Of a DNA stretch of 64,000 nt, positions 26,307 through 36,038 are shown piece after piece. The stretch's first letter is position 1; each line of letters starts with the position of its first letter. Both the position numbers and the translations under genes were made by a program. Source of the DNA: Pandoraea pnomenusa (GTDB taxonomy: Bacteria; Pseudomonadota; Gammaproteobacteria; Burkholderiales; Burkholderiaceae); NCBI RefSeq assembly GCF_000767615.3, contig NZ_CP009553.3, forward strand, positions 3,658,001 to 3,722,000, given 5' to 3'. The notes beneath the pieces are model-generated. The model ran no database searches and was not told the origin of the DNA. It saw only the letters and a list, made by a program, of their open reading frames with translations.

Positions 26307-26427
26307 ACGGCGGCGCAGGTGACGGCACAGGTCGCGGTAAAGGCAACTGTGGGCAACGGTGCGGCCGTCCGGGGACCTGGCGAAATCCGGGTGCCAGCAC
26401 CGGACACCCGCATTGGACTAAAGTCCC

Positions 26428-28467
26428 ATGCGCCGCGGAAATTTCCGTGGGAGACTCGAGACTTATCCGAAGCCGCAACTTCCCGACGCGCAACGGCCCA
26501 TTGAAGCCCGCTCCGTGACATCACACGCTCCTGACGCTCCGTCGAGACGCTCGCCGTCCTCGAACCCTCACACTGCCCCGCCCCCGGCCCATGCGCCGAG
26601 GCCGCCGTCCCAGACTGGCAAAGCCCCTTTCGATGCCCACGCGACGGACGTCTATGTCGCGCGTCTGGCTGCGCTCCATGCGAATTTGCCGGTCTCGCTG
26701 GCCGGTTCATTCCTGACGGTATGGTTGATCGTGGCCGTGCTGCACGAGGTATTTCCCTTACGGGATCTGTTGCTCTGGGCCGGAGCGCAGGCGGTGCTCA
26801 CCCTGTGGCGCGCATCGGCCCTCGTCATGTATCCCGGCGTACGCCGCCGCCGAAAGGAGCGTGCGAGCCGCGCCGACACCGGCGGCGTCGACATCGCTGC
26901 AGTCCGACGGTGGGACTGGCGGGTGCGCGTCGGCTCGCTCGCCGCGGGCCTGCTCTGGGGCGTTCCGCTCGCCGTCTGGCTCTGGCAGGCGCCCGCCGCC
27001 CAGCAAACGTTCCTCATCGTCGGGCTGCTCACGCTGGGCACCGGCGCGATCTACGCGTACTGTATACATCCACCGGTGTTGCTGGCGTTCGAAGTGCCCT
27101 ACTACGCGCCCAGTTTCGTCGCGTTGGCCGCCCTTGGCGGCACCATTCCGACCACGCTCGCGGTTGCGGGGTCGGTCTATCTGGCGGTCACCTTCGCATT
27201 TGCCTACCGGATGTACCTCACGCAAATCGACTCGCTTTCGATGCGCTTCGAGAACGACGACCTGATGGCGCGGCTCGCCGTGGAGCGCGACGCCGCCGAG
27301 CGCAGCAATCTGGCCAAATCTCGCTTTCTTGCCGCCGCCAGCCACGATCTGCGGCAACCGGTGCATGCCCTGAGCCTTTATGTCGGCGTGCTGCGCGAGC
27401 AGCAACTCAACGCGCGCAGCCGCCAACTGGTCGACCACATCGGTCGCGCGACCCTCGCAATGGGACAACTCTTCGACGGGCTGCTCAACATCTCACGGCT
27501 GGATGCCGGCGTGATCCAGCCCAAACCCCGAACCCTGAGACTTGCGCCGATCATCGATCAACTCCAGTTGGAATATGCACCGCAAGCGGCAGCGAAAGGG
27601 TTGATCCTGCGCGTTCACGCGGCCCGCAATAGCGAGGCGGTCGCCGTGCGTTCCGATCCGGTGTTGCTCGAACGCGTACTGCGCAACCTGCTCGACAACG
27701 CCATTCGCCATACGATGCGAGGCGGCGTGCTCATCGGCTGGCGTCGACGCGGGCCTCACATCCTCATCGAAGTCTGGGACACCGGCGTCGGCATCTCCGA
27801 CACCGATCTCGACAAGATATTTCTGGAGTTTCATCAGGTCGGAAACCCGGAACGCGATCGATCGAAGGGATTGGGCCTCGGGTTGGCCATCGTACGGCGC
27901 ACCGCGGATTTGCTCGACCACCCGCTGACCGTGCGTTCCGTGCCGGAGCGCGGCAGTGTCTTCAGATTGCGCGTGCCGATTGCCGACGCTCAGGCGGTGC
28001 GTCCCGCACACGAGGCACCATCAGGCGGGCTCTCGTCACATGACAGATCGGGGCAAAACGACGGCCCCCTCATTTGCGTGATCGAGGACGACGCGGAAAA
28101 CCTTCACGGGCTCTGTCTGCTGCTCGACACTTGGGGTTATCGCACGGTCAGGGGCGCCAGCGGCGAGGAGATCGTGCTCGCCGCCGTGGCGGCACGAGCG
28201 AGGCCGGCCCTGATCGTCAGCGACTTCCGCTTGCGCGACCACGAAACGGGCATCGACGCGATCGATCGTCTGCACGAAGAGTTCGGCGACGACTCCATTC
28301 CGGCGATTCTGATGAGTGGGGACACCGATCCGCAGCGCCTCGTGGAAGCGTCGGCACGCGCATGGCCATTGCTGCACAAGCCGGTGGACGCTCAACTGCT
28401 GCGCCGCACAATCGAACAGACGCTTGGCGCGCAGTCCAGCCCTCAGGATATCGTGCGCGACGCCTGA
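26428..28467 (+). CDS. Hybrid sensor histidine kinase with C-terminal receiver
   Basis: 679-residue inner-membrane sensor. Residues 30-70 are a Pro/Ser/His-rich tail, residues about 85-275 hold some six membrane helices with no recognised sensory domain, then the kinase. The phospho-acceptor His306 is in AAASHDLRQPVHALSLYV. The ATPase domain has LLDNAIRH, WDTGVGIS and GLGLGLAIV. A receiver domain starts near 545 (ICVIEDD) with phospho-acceptor Asp599 in IVSDFRLRD. Kinases with H-box SHDLRQP are common in Burkholderiales next to NarL-type regulators, as here. The start is uncertain: ATG 26428 and GTG 26515 both lack a clear ribosome binding site. Its stop is 4 nt from the stop of the convergent response regulator. 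Confidence 0.88.
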   Translation: MRRGNFRGRLETYPKPQLPDAQRPIEARSVTSHAPDAPSRRSPSSNPHTAPPPAHAPRPPSQTGKAPFDAHATDVYVARLAALHANLPVSLAGSFLTVWLIVAVLHEVFPLRDLLLWAGAQAVLTLWRASALVMYPGVRRRRKERASRADTGGVDIAAVRRWDWRVRVGSLAAGLLWGVPLAVWLWQAPAAQQTFLIVGLLTLGTGAIYAYCIHPPVLLAFEVPYYAPSFVALAALGGTIPTTLAVAGSVYLAVTFAFAYRMYLTQIDSLSMRFENDDLMARLAVERDAAERSNLAKSRFLAAASHDLRQPVHALSLYVGVLREQQLNARSRQLVDHIGRATLAMGQLFDGLLNISRLDAGVIQPKPRTLRLAPIIDQLQLEYAPQAAAKGLILRVHAARNSEAVAVRSDPVLLERVLRNLLDNAIRHTMRGGVLIGWRRRGPHILIEVWDTGVGISDTDLDKIFLEFHQVGNPERDRSKGLGLGLAIVRRTADLLDHPLTVRSVPERGSVFRLRVPIADAQAVRPAHEAPSGGLSSHDRSGQNDGPLICVIEDDAENLHGLCLLLDTWGYRTVRGASGEEIVLAAVAARARPALIVSDFRLRDHETGIDAIDRLHEEFGDDSIPAILMSGDTDPQRLVEASARAWPLLHKPVDAQLLRRTIEQTLGAQSSPQDIVRDA

Positions 28468-28471
28468 AACC

Positions 28472-29161
28472 TCAGGAGGGCTTGCCGAGAAGCCCACCGC
28501 GCCGTGCAAGCGTGGCCGCTTGCGTGCGATTGAGCGCTCCCAGTCCGGCCAGCACGGCAGACACGTGCGCCTTGACTGTTTTTTCCGTCATGCCAAGCCG
28601 CGCAGCAATTTCACCGTTTCGCAAGCCGTCGCAGACCAGCAATAAAACCTCGCGCTGGCGCGGCGTGAGTCCGGAAAGCCGCTCGGCGATCGAGCGATCG
28701 TCGGAAAATTCCGTGCCGTCTCCAGGCGTGCGGGGACCGGCGAGCGCATCGTTCTCGACGTCGCAGTCCCCCAGTCCCGCCGGGAAATACCGCTCGCCGC
28801 GAAGCACCGCGCGCAAGGCACCGATCAGCGTGCGGCTGTCGGCGGACTTGTGCACGAAACCGTGCGCGCCCGCGATCAGCGCAGAGCGCACATCCTGACG
28901 GTCTTCCGACGCGGAAATCACCAGCAGGCGCAGGTCGGGACGTGTGGCGCGCAACCGGGCAAGCAACGCGGCTCCGGCCAGATCGGGGAGGTAATAGTCC
29001 GACATGACGGCACGCACGTCGGGGCGACCGGCGAGCGCCGCTACCGCCGACTCGCCGTCGGAGAAAGCCTCGAAATCGAGTTCCGATGTCCCCGCACGCA
29101 ACGCCAGCAGGAGACCCTCGCGGAACATCGCATGGTCGTCGATCAGGAAAACGGTCGGCAT
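28472..29161 (-). CDS. LuxR/NarL-family response regulator
   Basis: 229-residue regulator, probable partner of the hybrid kinase. The receiver domain begins [15 protein letters not shown], has its phospho-acceptor in VMSDYYLPD and its switch lysine in GFVHKSAD. The C-terminal helix-turn-helix is [20 protein letters not shown] followed by [23 protein letters not shown] 29161 fits the family start exactly, although no good Shine-Dalgarno is present and the longer frame is not conserved in style. It is transcribed towards the kinase gene, only 4 nt apart tail to tail. Confidence 0.9.
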   Translation of the reverse strand: MPTVFLIDDHAMFREGLLLALRAGTSELDFEAFSDGESAVAALAGRPDVRAVMSDYYLPDLAGAALLARLRATRPDLRLLVISASEDRQDVRSALIAGAHGFVHKSADSRTLIGALRAVLRGERYFPAGLGDCDVENDALAGPRTPGDGTEFSDDRSIAERLSGLTPRQREVLLLVCDGLRNGEIAARLGMTEKTVKAHVSAVLAGLGALNRTQAATLARRGGLLGKPS

Positions 29162-29504
29162 CTGGGGGGAAGCGCGAAATCGCGCTTGTAAATATCCGGC
29201 GTCGACAATACGCGGAATTATGTCGCATTCCTGAATTAAAGTCCGGGATTTCCAAAATTCCACCTCGACCGTTCTCACCGGATGAAAATGCCGTCCCACG
29301 GGATCGCGTCCGTCCCCGGGCATACCTCGATTCCGGCAAACGCGAAAGGTCAGGAAAACCCGATGCCCCACTTCGCGCATTACGGATTGCGCAATCGATT
29401 ACGTGATGTTTAAGATGTTCGAGACCCGGCGGCTCACGCCTCCAGCACGATAACGAGAGACGACGGCCGGCGGATCGCGATAACTCGAACATTGGAGACA
29501 AGCC
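29162..29504. other. Divergent spacer, response regulator / binding protein
   Basis: No gene seen. It should contain the promoters for the response regulator (leftward) and the ABC binding protein (rightward). The only symmetric element found is the 10-bp palindrome ATTGCGCAAT (29386-29395). GGAGA lies 8 nt before the binding-protein start at 29505. Confidence 0.5.
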
Positions 29505-30761
29505 ATGTCCAGCTTCACCGGCCACCTGCGCCGCACGATCACCGTGGCGGCCTGCGCCACGGTTCTCTCCGCCGTCTCGGCGACGGCTTCACATGCCGCG
29601 CCGGGCGGCAACGTTTCCGACGGCGTCGTGAAAATCGGCGTGCTCACGGATCTGTCGGGCGTGTCGAGCGACAACGCCGGCAAAGGCAGCGTGGTGGCCG
29701 CGTCGATGGCGATCGACGACTTTTCGCGCGAGCACAAGGTGCTTGGCGCCCCGATCGAGCTGGTGTCCGCCGATTCGCAAGGCAAGACCGACACGGGCGC
29801 GACCATCGCGCGCGAGTGGTACGACCGGGGCAAGGTGGACATGATCACCGACCTCACCTTCTCCAACGTGGCGCTGGCGGTGGACCGGATTGCCGACGAG
29901 AAGAAGAAGATCGCCCTCGTGACGGGCGCCGGCTCGTCTGCCATCAGCAACGAGCAGTGCACGGCGCACAGTGTGCAATGGATGTACGACACGTATGCGC
30001 TGGCGAACTCGACGTCGCAGGCGCTGCTGCGGCGCGGACTCAAGTCGTGGTACTTCATCACTGCCGACTACGCGTTCGGCCATGCGCTCGAGAAGGATGC
30101 GAGTGAAATTCTCGCTCGCCAGGGCGGCAAGGTCGTCGGCTCGGTGAAGCATCCGGTGAACTCGCCCGACCTGTCGTCGTATCTGCTGCGCGCGCAGACG
30201 TCCGGCGCCCAGGTGATCGCGCTGGCGAACTCGGGCACGGACACGCTCAACACCGTCAAGCAGGCGTCCCAGTTCAACATGATCCAGGGCGGCAAACAGG
30301 TCTTCACCCCGCTGCTCTCGCTCATTACGGAAGTCCACGGCATGGGGCTGAAGAATGCCCAGGGCATGATTCTCACCAACGGCTTCTACTGGGATCAGGA
30401 CGATCGCTCGCGTGCGTTCGCCCAGCGCTTCTACGCGCAGCACAAGAAAATGCCGACGATGATGCAGGCTGCCGTGTACTCGGCCGTGCTGAACTACCTG
30501 AAGGCCGTTCAGGCGGCGGGCACCGATGATGCGGACGCCGTGATGGCCAAGCTCAAGTCGATGAAGATCGACGACCCGGTGATTCGCAACGGTCAGATTC
30601 GCGCCGACGGCAAACTGGTCCACGACATGCTGCTGGTACAGGTCAAGACACCTGCCGAATCGAAGTCGGAGTGGGATCTGTACAAGATTCTGGAGACCAT
30701 CCCGGCCGACAAGGCATTCGCGCCGCTGGCCGAATCGAAGTGCGCGCTGGTGAAGAAGTAA
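29505..30761 (+). CDS. ABC transporter periplasmic binding protein, branched-chain amino acid type
   Basis: 418-residue type-1 periplasmic binding protein with a cleavable signal (ITVAACATVLSAVSATASHA, residues about 12-31). The mature part opens VVKIGVLTDLSGVSSDNAGK and contains ADYAFGHALEKDA and QMIQGG-like hinge regions typical of LivK/AmiC-like urea or amide binding proteins. GGAGACAAGCC precedes the ATG. No permease or ATPase genes are near, so it is an orphan that may use a transporter encoded elsewhere. Aromatic-acid or amide ligands are common for this subgroup in Burkholderiales, but the ligand here is unknown. Confidence 0.88.
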   Translation: MSSFTGHLRRTITVAACATVLSAVSATASHAAPGGNVSDGVVKIGVLTDLSGVSSDNAGKGSVVAASMAIDDFSREHKVLGAPIELVSADSQGKTDTGATIAREWYDRGKVDMITDLTFSNVALAVDRIADEKKKIALVTGAGSSAISNEQCTAHSVQWMYDTYALANSTSQALLRRGLKSWYFITADYAFGHALEKDASEILARQGGKVVGSVKHPVNSPDLSSYLLRAQTSGAQVIALANSGTDTLNTVKQASQFNMIQGGKQVFTPLLSLITEVHGMGLKNAQGMILTNGFYWDQDDRSRAFAQRFYAQHKKMPTMMQAAVYSAVLNYLKAVQAAGTDDADAVMAKLKSMKIDDPVIRNGQIRADGKLVHDMLLVQVKTPAESKSEWDLYKILETIPADKAFAPLAESKCALVKK

Positions 30762-30797
30762 GCCATGCGCTCGCGACTCGGGATCGGTCGCACCCAC

Positions 30798-30830
30798 CGC
30801 GCGTGCGCCGCCATTAGCGGCGCACGCGCG
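30798..30830. terminator. Bidirectional hairpin, 14-bp perfect stem
   Basis: CGCGCGTGCGCCGC (30798-30811) pairs perfectly with GCGGCGCACGCGCG (30817-30830) around a 5-nt loop. It lies between the stop of the binding-protein gene and the stop of the convergent FlxA-like gene, so it can serve both. No U-tract follows on either side. Confidence 0.6.
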
Positions 30831-30852
30831 CCGACGGCCGCTTGCGAAGCGC

Positions 30853-31437
30853 TCAGGCCGTCGTATTGACCTTGCTGCCTCGCGTCTGCAGCGGATTCAT
30901 CAGCGCGAGAATCTGCGCCTGAATCGACATGGCCTGTGACGAGAGGCTGGCCGTCATCTGGAGCTTTTCATCGGGCGGCATGCGGTCATTGTTGCGCACC
31001 GCGTCTAGCTGCGCCATCACCTTGGCGAGCATCGCCTTGAGCTTCTTGATGGTCTGCGCCACGACGGGATCCGCGCCACTGGCGTCGCCGACATCGCTTA
31101 CCGCCTTGCCCATCTGGCGCGCACCGTCGCGTGCGCCACGCACCATCTCGACCATATTGGCGTCGATCCGGCGCGAATCGGTGTTGTTATTGTTCTCGCC
31201 ACCGCTATCGGCACCATCGCCACGGCCGTCGCGCGTGTCGCGGCCGCCCGCGGCAGCGCTGCCCGTCGCCGACGCTCCGGTAGCACTGCCGGCATTGGCC
31301 GAATCGGATTGCCCGCCGGGGTTCGACGTGCTGACCGCCGCCTGCGCCTTGTCGACCTGCTGTTGCTGAATGTGGGCTTGCCATACGTCGAGCAGGCCGG
31401 AAGTCGCACTGCCCTTGATCGGAATGATGGTCGCCAT
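30853..31437 (-). CDS. FlxA-like small protein of unknown function
   Basis: 194-residue soluble protein. Residues 35-85 are low-complexity (Ser, Gly, Ala, Asp, Asn) and were probably gained by repeat drift. The rest is helical and coiled-coil-like: TIKKLKAMLAKVMAQLDAV and then DEKLQMTASLSSQAMSIQAQ. The pattern 'Ixx-L..L...I..L....DxxL....K......L..Q...I.aQI.al' resembles FlxA-like proteins, whose role is unknown. No signal peptide or membrane segment. It stands alone between the binding protein and the GH15 enzyme. No clear Shine-Dalgarno sits before ATG 31437. Confidence 0.6.
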   Translation of the reverse strand: MATIIPIKGSATSGLLDVWQAHIQQQQVDKAQAAVSTSNPGGQSDSANAGSATGASATGSAAAGGRDTRDGRGDGADSGGENNNNTDSRRIDANMVEMVRGARDGARQMGKAVSDVGDASGADPVVAQTIKKLKAMLAKVMAQLDAVRNNDRMPPDEKLQMTASLSSQAMSIQAQILALMNPLQTRGSKVNTTA

Positions 31438-31610
31438 ACAGAGGGGAGAGAGCTCCGTGAAAGGGTCGGTAAGTTTTGGTAAGGATTCGAAAGGTATTAC
31501 GGCATCCTTATCGAATTCCTTTAACCACGCCCAGCACTCCTTTCCGCTCTCCGTACTCGAGCGCAGAGCGCGTGGACCTCAGACCTGCCCCGCCCGCCGC
31601 CGGAACACGA

Positions 31611-33479
31611 TCAGGCGCGGATCGCCCGATATCCGACGTGCTCGAAGCGTTCTTCATCGACCGGTGCGACGCCGTCTTCGCCGTCCGTCCGATCGTCGCT
31701 GGCCAGTGCGTCGAGACGGATCGCCGCGTGGACGAGCGCAATGTGCGAGAACGCCTGCGGGAAGTTGCCAACCTGACGCTGATGATGCGTGTCGTACTCC
31801 TCGGCAAGCAACCCAACGTCGTTGCGCAGCGCGAGCAAGCGCTCGAACAGGGCGCGGGCGTCGCGCTGACGGCCCAGCATCACCAGGCAATCGACCATCC
31901 AGAAACTGCACGCGAGGAAGGCGCCCTCGCCGGCCGGCAGGCCATCGTCGACACGGCTCGTTCGATAGCGCTGCACCAACCCACCCTCCATCAGCTCTCG
32001 CTCGACCGCCTCGACCGTGCCGACGACCCGCGGGTCGTCCGCCGGCAAAAAGCCGACGAGCGGAATCATGAGCACGCTCGCGTCCATTTCGGACGAACCA
32101 TACGCCTGCATGAACGCGTTGCGCTCCCTGTCGAAGCCGTGAGCACACACATCGGCATGGATTTCCTTGCACAACTGCTTCCACCGATCGACCGGCCCCG
32201 GCAATCCGAAGCGCTCGGCCGACTTGATGGCGCGATCGAATGCCACCCACGCCATCACTTTGGAATACGTAAAGTGTTGTCGACCGCCGCGTACTTCCCA
32301 TATCCCCTCGTCGGGCTCGCGCCATACGGTCTCAAGGTGCGCCACCAGCTTGGTCTGCACCTCCCAGGTCGCCTCGTCGCGCGGCAATCCACCCAGGCGA
32401 GCCTGATGCAGGGCGTCCATCACTTCACCATACACATCGAGCTGCAGCTGGCCGACCGCGCCGTTGCCCACGCGCACGGGCTTCGCCCCCTCGTAGCCGG
32501 GCAGCCAGTCGACCACCCATTCGGGCAGGCGCCGCTCGCCGGCCAGTCCATACATGATCTGCACTTGCGAGGGCGCGCCGGCCACCGCGCGCACCAGCCA
32601 TTGGCTCCAGTCGGTGGCTTCGGTGTAGTAGCCACCGAGCATCAGCGCCTGAAGCGTGAGCGTGGCGTCCCTGAGCCAGCAGTAGCGATAGTCCCAGTTG
32701 CGCTCTCCCCCGAGCTGCTCGGGCAGCGACGTCGTCGGCGCGGCCACCACGCCGCCGGTCGGCACGAACGTGAGCGCCTTGAGCACGATCAGCGAGCGGC
32801 GAATCGCCTCGGCCCAGCGACCGTCGAGCTGACAGCGATTCGCCCAGGTTCGCCAGTAGCGCTCGGTGTCCGTTAGCGCGGCCAGGGGATCGATCTCGCG
32901 CGGATCGGCGTGATGCGAGGGCACGCGCGAGAGCACGAACGGTACCGTTTCGCCCGCGTTCACGTCGAAGCGCGCGCGCAGCCGGCCGGGCACGTCCTCG
33001 ATCGGCACCGGGGTGCGCAGCACCACTTTGTCGGGGCCCGCGATCAGGCGCATGCCGGGGCCCGTGGGATCGTCGTCGTCGAGCGGACGCGACCATGGCA
33101 CCGACGCGCCGTAATCGAACCGCAGGATCAACTCCATCGACATCGACACGGTGCCATGAATGCCCTTGACGAGCCGAACGAGATCCGCGGCGCCATCGCG
33201 CAGCGGCATGAAGTCGATCACAGCCACGCAGCCCTCTACCGTCTCGAAGCGCGTCTCGAGAATCAACGTGTCGTCGTGGTATCGCCGCGTGCAGGTCGCA
33301 TGCGGATCGTCGGGGGAGAGCTTCCAGCGGCCGTGCTCGGCGCCGCCGAGCAGGGCCGCGAAACAGGCGGGGGAATCGAAATACGGCCAGCAGAGCCAGT
33401 CGATGGAGCCGTCGCGCGCCACGAGCGCAGCGCTGCGGCAATCGCCAATCATTGCGTAATCTTCAATACGTGCCGGCAT
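31611..33479 (-). CDS. Glycoside hydrolase family 15 protein (glucoamylase/trehalase-like)
   Basis: 622-residue enzyme. It begins RIEDYAMIGDCRSAALVARD, the start of the trehalase-like N-terminal domain (about 1-215). The (alpha/alpha)6 catalytic domain follows with NWDYRYCWLRDATLTLQAL, GAVGQLQLDVYGEV, the catalytic-acid region PDEGIWEVRG and EGAFLACSFW. GH15 members of this build hydrolyse alpha-1,4-glucans or trehalose in the cytoplasm. There is no signal peptide. ATG 33479 has GAGGTGAG upstream, while the longer ORF start is not needed. It stands alone, with no trehalose synthesis genes nearby, so the substrate is unresolved. Confidence 0.92.
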   Translation of the reverse strand: MPARIEDYAMIGDCRSAALVARDGSIDWLCWPYFDSPACFAALLGGAEHGRWKLSPDDPHATCTRRYHDDTLILETRFETVEGCVAVIDFMPLRDGAADLVRLVKGIHGTVSMSMELILRFDYGASVPWSRPLDDDDPTGPGMRLIAGPDKVVLRTPVPIEDVPGRLRARFDVNAGETVPFVLSRVPSHHADPREIDPLAALTDTERYWRTWANRCQLDGRWAEAIRRSLIVLKALTFVPTGGVVAAPTTSLPEQLGGERNWDYRYCWLRDATLTLQALMLGGYYTEATDWSQWLVRAVAGAPSQVQIMYGLAGERRLPEWVVDWLPGYEGAKPVRVGNGAVGQLQLDVYGEVMDALHQARLGGLPRDEATWEVQTKLVAHLETVWREPDEGIWEVRGGRQHFTYSKVMAWVAFDRAIKSAERFGLPGPVDRWKQLCKEIHADVCAHGFDRERNAFMQAYGSSEMDASVLMIPLVGFLPADDPRVVGTVEAVERELMEGGLVQRYRTSRVDDGLPAGEGAFLACSFWMVDCLVMLGRQRDARALFERLLALRNDVGLLAEEYDTHHQRQVGNFPQAFSHIALVHAAIRLDALASDDRTDGEDGVAPVDEERFEHVGYRAIRA

Positions 33480-33789
33480 GCTCACCTCGCGAACAGGAGA
33501 GGATCGTGGCCCCCGTCGGCGACTGGGGGCGCGCGAGCGCATGGAGCCCTATGGTACGCGCGTCGATCGCGCTCGGCCATCGGGCTCTCCCGGGAAGCCT
33601 CGGTAATGAGCGGGGTTCGCGAAAGATGCTGCCTGGGGTCATGCCTTCCCTCCTTGCGACGACGTCGTCGGATCAGGTTTGTCGGTGGCCAATCCTGCGC
33701 CCGTTCAAAAACCGACCCGCCGACGGAAGGGAAGTTCGCTATCGCGAATCAAGACGCGGAAAATCCGCATGCATGGCGGGACGAGTACG
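33480..33789. other. Spacer between CoA-transferase and GH15 genes
   Basis: No gene supported. Both flanking genes run leftward, so this holds the end of the CoA-transferase transcript and the GH15 promoter. Short hairpins are seen: GCGGA-aaa-TCCGC (33756-33768) and TTCGC-tat-GCGAA near 33735-33747. Confidence 0.5.
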
Positions 33790-35055
33790 TCACGCACTCG
33801 TCGAGGTGCCCTCCTCCAGCGCGTGCACCGCTCCCTGCATCATCAGCTCGCGGATTTGCCCGGCGTCGAATCCGTACTCGGCCAGCACCTCACGGGTGTG
33901 TTCACCAAGGCGCGGTGCGGGTCCGCCGGTGCATTTCGGGGTCTCGGAGAAGCGGATCGGCAGGCCGATGCTGCGTGTCGTGCCGTCCAGCGGGTGCACC
34001 GTTTCCACCACCATGTCGCGCGCCACGATCTGAGGATGGGAGACGGCTTCGGAGATCGACAGCACCGGTCCGACCGGCAGGCCAACGGCGTCCAGGCGCT
34101 CGACCCAGTGCCGCGTGGTATCGCGCACGAGGTACGCGGTAAGCCGTTCGACGAGTTCGGCGCGATGCGCGGTGCGCCCGGCGTTGGTCGCGAAACGCGG
34201 GTCGTCCGCGATCTCGGGCGCGTCGAGCACCTGCAGCAAGCGCTCGTAGTTCGCCTGGTTCGCCGCGCCGATGTTGACCCAGCCGTCCTTCGTGCGAAAC
34301 GCCTGGTAAGGCGTGCTCGTCGGATTGGCCGAGCCGAGCTTGGGCGGATTCTCGCCGCTCGCGAAGAAGTTGGCCGCCGCCCAGTACATCTGCTGGAAAC
34401 CGGCTTCGAGCAGCGACGTGTCGACGATCTGCCCTTGGCCCGTGCGCAGCCGATGGGCGTAGGCTGCGGAAATGCCGAGCGCCGCCAGAATGCCCGCGTT
34501 GATGTCGGCAATCGGCGAGCCCGCCTTGATGGGCGCCTGCCCGGGCTCCCCGGTCACGCTCATCAGCCCTGAGAGTCCCTGCGCGATGAGGTCGAAGCCG
34601 CCCTTGTCGGCGCACGGACCAGTGCGCCCGTAGCCGGAGATGGCGCAATAGATGAGCGCGGGGTTCGCCTCGCGCAGCGTCTCGTAGCCCAGGCCGAGCT
34701 TCTCCATCGTGCCCTTGCGATAGTTCTCCGTCACCACGTCGGCGCTCGCGAGCATCTTGCGCAGCACCGCCTGGCCGCCCGTCGTCTTGAGATTGAGCGC
34801 AATGCCGCGCTTGTTTCGGTTGAGCATCATGAAAGATGCCGACTCGCCATGCGAGAGAATCGGCGCGAAGCGGCGCGCATCGTCGCCGTCCATTTTCTCG
34901 ACCTTGATGACGTCCGCGCCCATGTCGGCCAGCATCATCCCGCACACCGGTCCCGACATGATGTGCGACAGCTCGATGACCTTGACGCCCTGCAGCGGCC
35001 CGCTTACCCGTCCCGTCGATTTCGTCGATTTCGTCGATGTCGTCGATTCGCGCAT
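33790..35055 (-). CDS. CaiB/BaiF-type (class III) CoA-transferase
   Basis: 421-residue enzyme moving CoA between carboxylic acids. Family motifs are [53 protein letters not shown] and the nucleophile region GSPIADINAGILAALG (catalytic Asp in 'ADI'). The N-terminus has a short 9-nt repeat encoding STKSTKST. ATG 35055 lies 1 nt after the enoyl-CoA hydratase stop, so the two are coupled. It is distinct from the Frc pair at 48-52 kb. The substrate is unknown; pairing with a hydratase suggests a dicarboxylate or carnitine-like acid pathway. Confidence 0.9.
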   Translation of the reverse strand: MRESTTSTKSTKSTGRVSGPLQGVKVIELSHIMSGPVCGMMLADMGADVIKVEKMDGDDARRFAPILSHGESASFMMLNRNKRGIALNLKTTGGQAVLRKMLASADVVTENYRKGTMEKLGLGYETLREANPALIYCAISGYGRTGPCADKGGFDLIAQGLSGLMSVTGEPGQAPIKAGSPIADINAGILAALGISAAYAHRLRTGQGQIVDTSLLEAGFQQMYWAAANFFASGENPPKLGSANPTSTPYQAFRTKDGWVNIGAANQANYERLLQVLDAPEIADDPRFATNAGRTAHRAELVERLTAYLVRDTTRHWVERLDAVGLPVGPVLSISEAVSHPQIVARDMVVETVHPLDGTTRSIGLPIRFSETPKCTGGPAPRLGEHTREVLAEYGFDAGQIRELMMQGAVHALEEGTSTSA

Positions 35056-35056
35056 G

Positions 35057-35836
35057 TCATCGCCCCTCGAAAACCGGGGCCGTCTTCGCAAGGAAGGCGC
35101 GATAGCCCGTGCGGAAATCGGCCGTGCCGAAGCATGCGAAGCCCTCGTCGATCTGCGCCGGCGTGAGCGGCTCGCCGCTCGTGAGCTCGCGCACGAAACG
35201 CTTGTGCCAGCGCGCGACCAACGGCGCCCCGTCGGCAATGCGCTGCGCGCTGGCGAGGGCTTCGCGCGTCACATCGGCGTCGGGCACCACACGCGTGACG
35301 AGACCGATGCGCGCCGCCTCCTGCGCGTCGAAGATGCGTCCTTCGAGCAGAATCTCGAGCGCCCGCGCCGGCCCCAGCAGACGCACGAGCCCCGAAAGTT
35401 CGGCATGCGCCATGACCAGCCCCAGCTTGTTGATGGGCGCGCCGAACCGGCTCGACTCGCCGCAGATGCGCACGTCGCAGGCCGAGGCGATTTCCATGCC
35501 GCCGCCCACGCAGATGCCATGAATCATCGCTACCAGCGGCACCGGGCACTGTGTGAGCGCGTCAAGGGTGCGGTGCATCAGGGCGCCGTAGGCGCGCGCC
35601 TGCTCCACGTTGGCGCGATCCGTCTCGAACTCCGCGATGTCGTTGCCGGGGGCGAACGACTGCTGTCCCGCACCGCGCAGCACGATGCAGCGCACGTCCG
35701 GTGTTTCGGACAACGTCAGAATCGTGTCTCCGAGTGCCTGCCACATCGGCTTGGTCAGGGCGTTGAGCTTCTCGGGACGATTGAGCGTGACGACCACGAT
35801 GGCGCCCAGCCGCTCGGTCAGAACGGTCGATGTCAC
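35057..35836 (-). CDS. Enoyl-CoA hydratase/isomerase family protein
   Basis: 259-residue crotonase-fold enzyme. The oxyanion-hole regions are LRGAGQQSFAPGNDIAEF and HGICVGGGMEIASACDVRIC, followed by AHAELSGLVRLLGPARALEI. The start is GTG 35836, chosen because AAGGAGG lies 7 nt upstream and the N-terminus (TSTVLTERLGAIVVVTLNRP) then matches the family. It is the first gene of a two-gene operon with the CoA-transferase, and is divergent from a GntR regulator with a palindrome TTGGTATACCAA between them. The glutamate pair of classical hydratases is not clearly complete, so isomerase or hydrolase chemistry is possible. Confidence 0.88.
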   Translation of the reverse strand: MTSTVLTERLGAIVVVTLNRPEKLNALTKPMWQALGDTILTLSETPDVRCIVLRGAGQQSFAPGNDIAEFETDRANVEQARAYGALMHRTLDALTQCPVPLVAMIHGICVGGGMEIASACDVRICGESSRFGAPINKLGLVMAHAELSGLVRLLGPARALEILLEGRIFDAQEAARIGLVTRVVPDADVTREALASAQRIADGAPLVARWHKRFVRELTSGEPLTPAQIDEGFACFGTADFRTGYRAFLAKTAPVFEGR

Positions 35837-35877
35837 ATTGCCTCCTTGCGTTGCCGGCCGTTGGCCGCCAGAGATTT

Positions 35878-35889
35878 TTGGTATACCAA
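35878..35889. promoter_or_regulatory. GntR (FCD) operator candidate TTGGTATACCAA
   Basis: A 12-bp perfect palindrome, 42 nt upstream of the hydratase start and 150 nt upstream of the divergent gntR gene, flanked by T/A-rich sequence. GntR-FCD regulators commonly bind T-x-GTATAC-x-A palindromes. It overlaps the region where the leftward promoter should be, which fits repression. Confidence 0.65.
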
Positions 35890-36038
35890 TTTTTTGTAAA
35901 CGATAGAATCTCCAGCGGCTGATTGGCAAGAAGAAATCGATGAATTAAGGGTTAACGTGGGAAATTCAGCGCTCCCCCGTTGACGTTGTGTCGCCTCTTC
36001 ATCAAAATTGGCATTCCATTTTTTGACGAGCTTCACGC

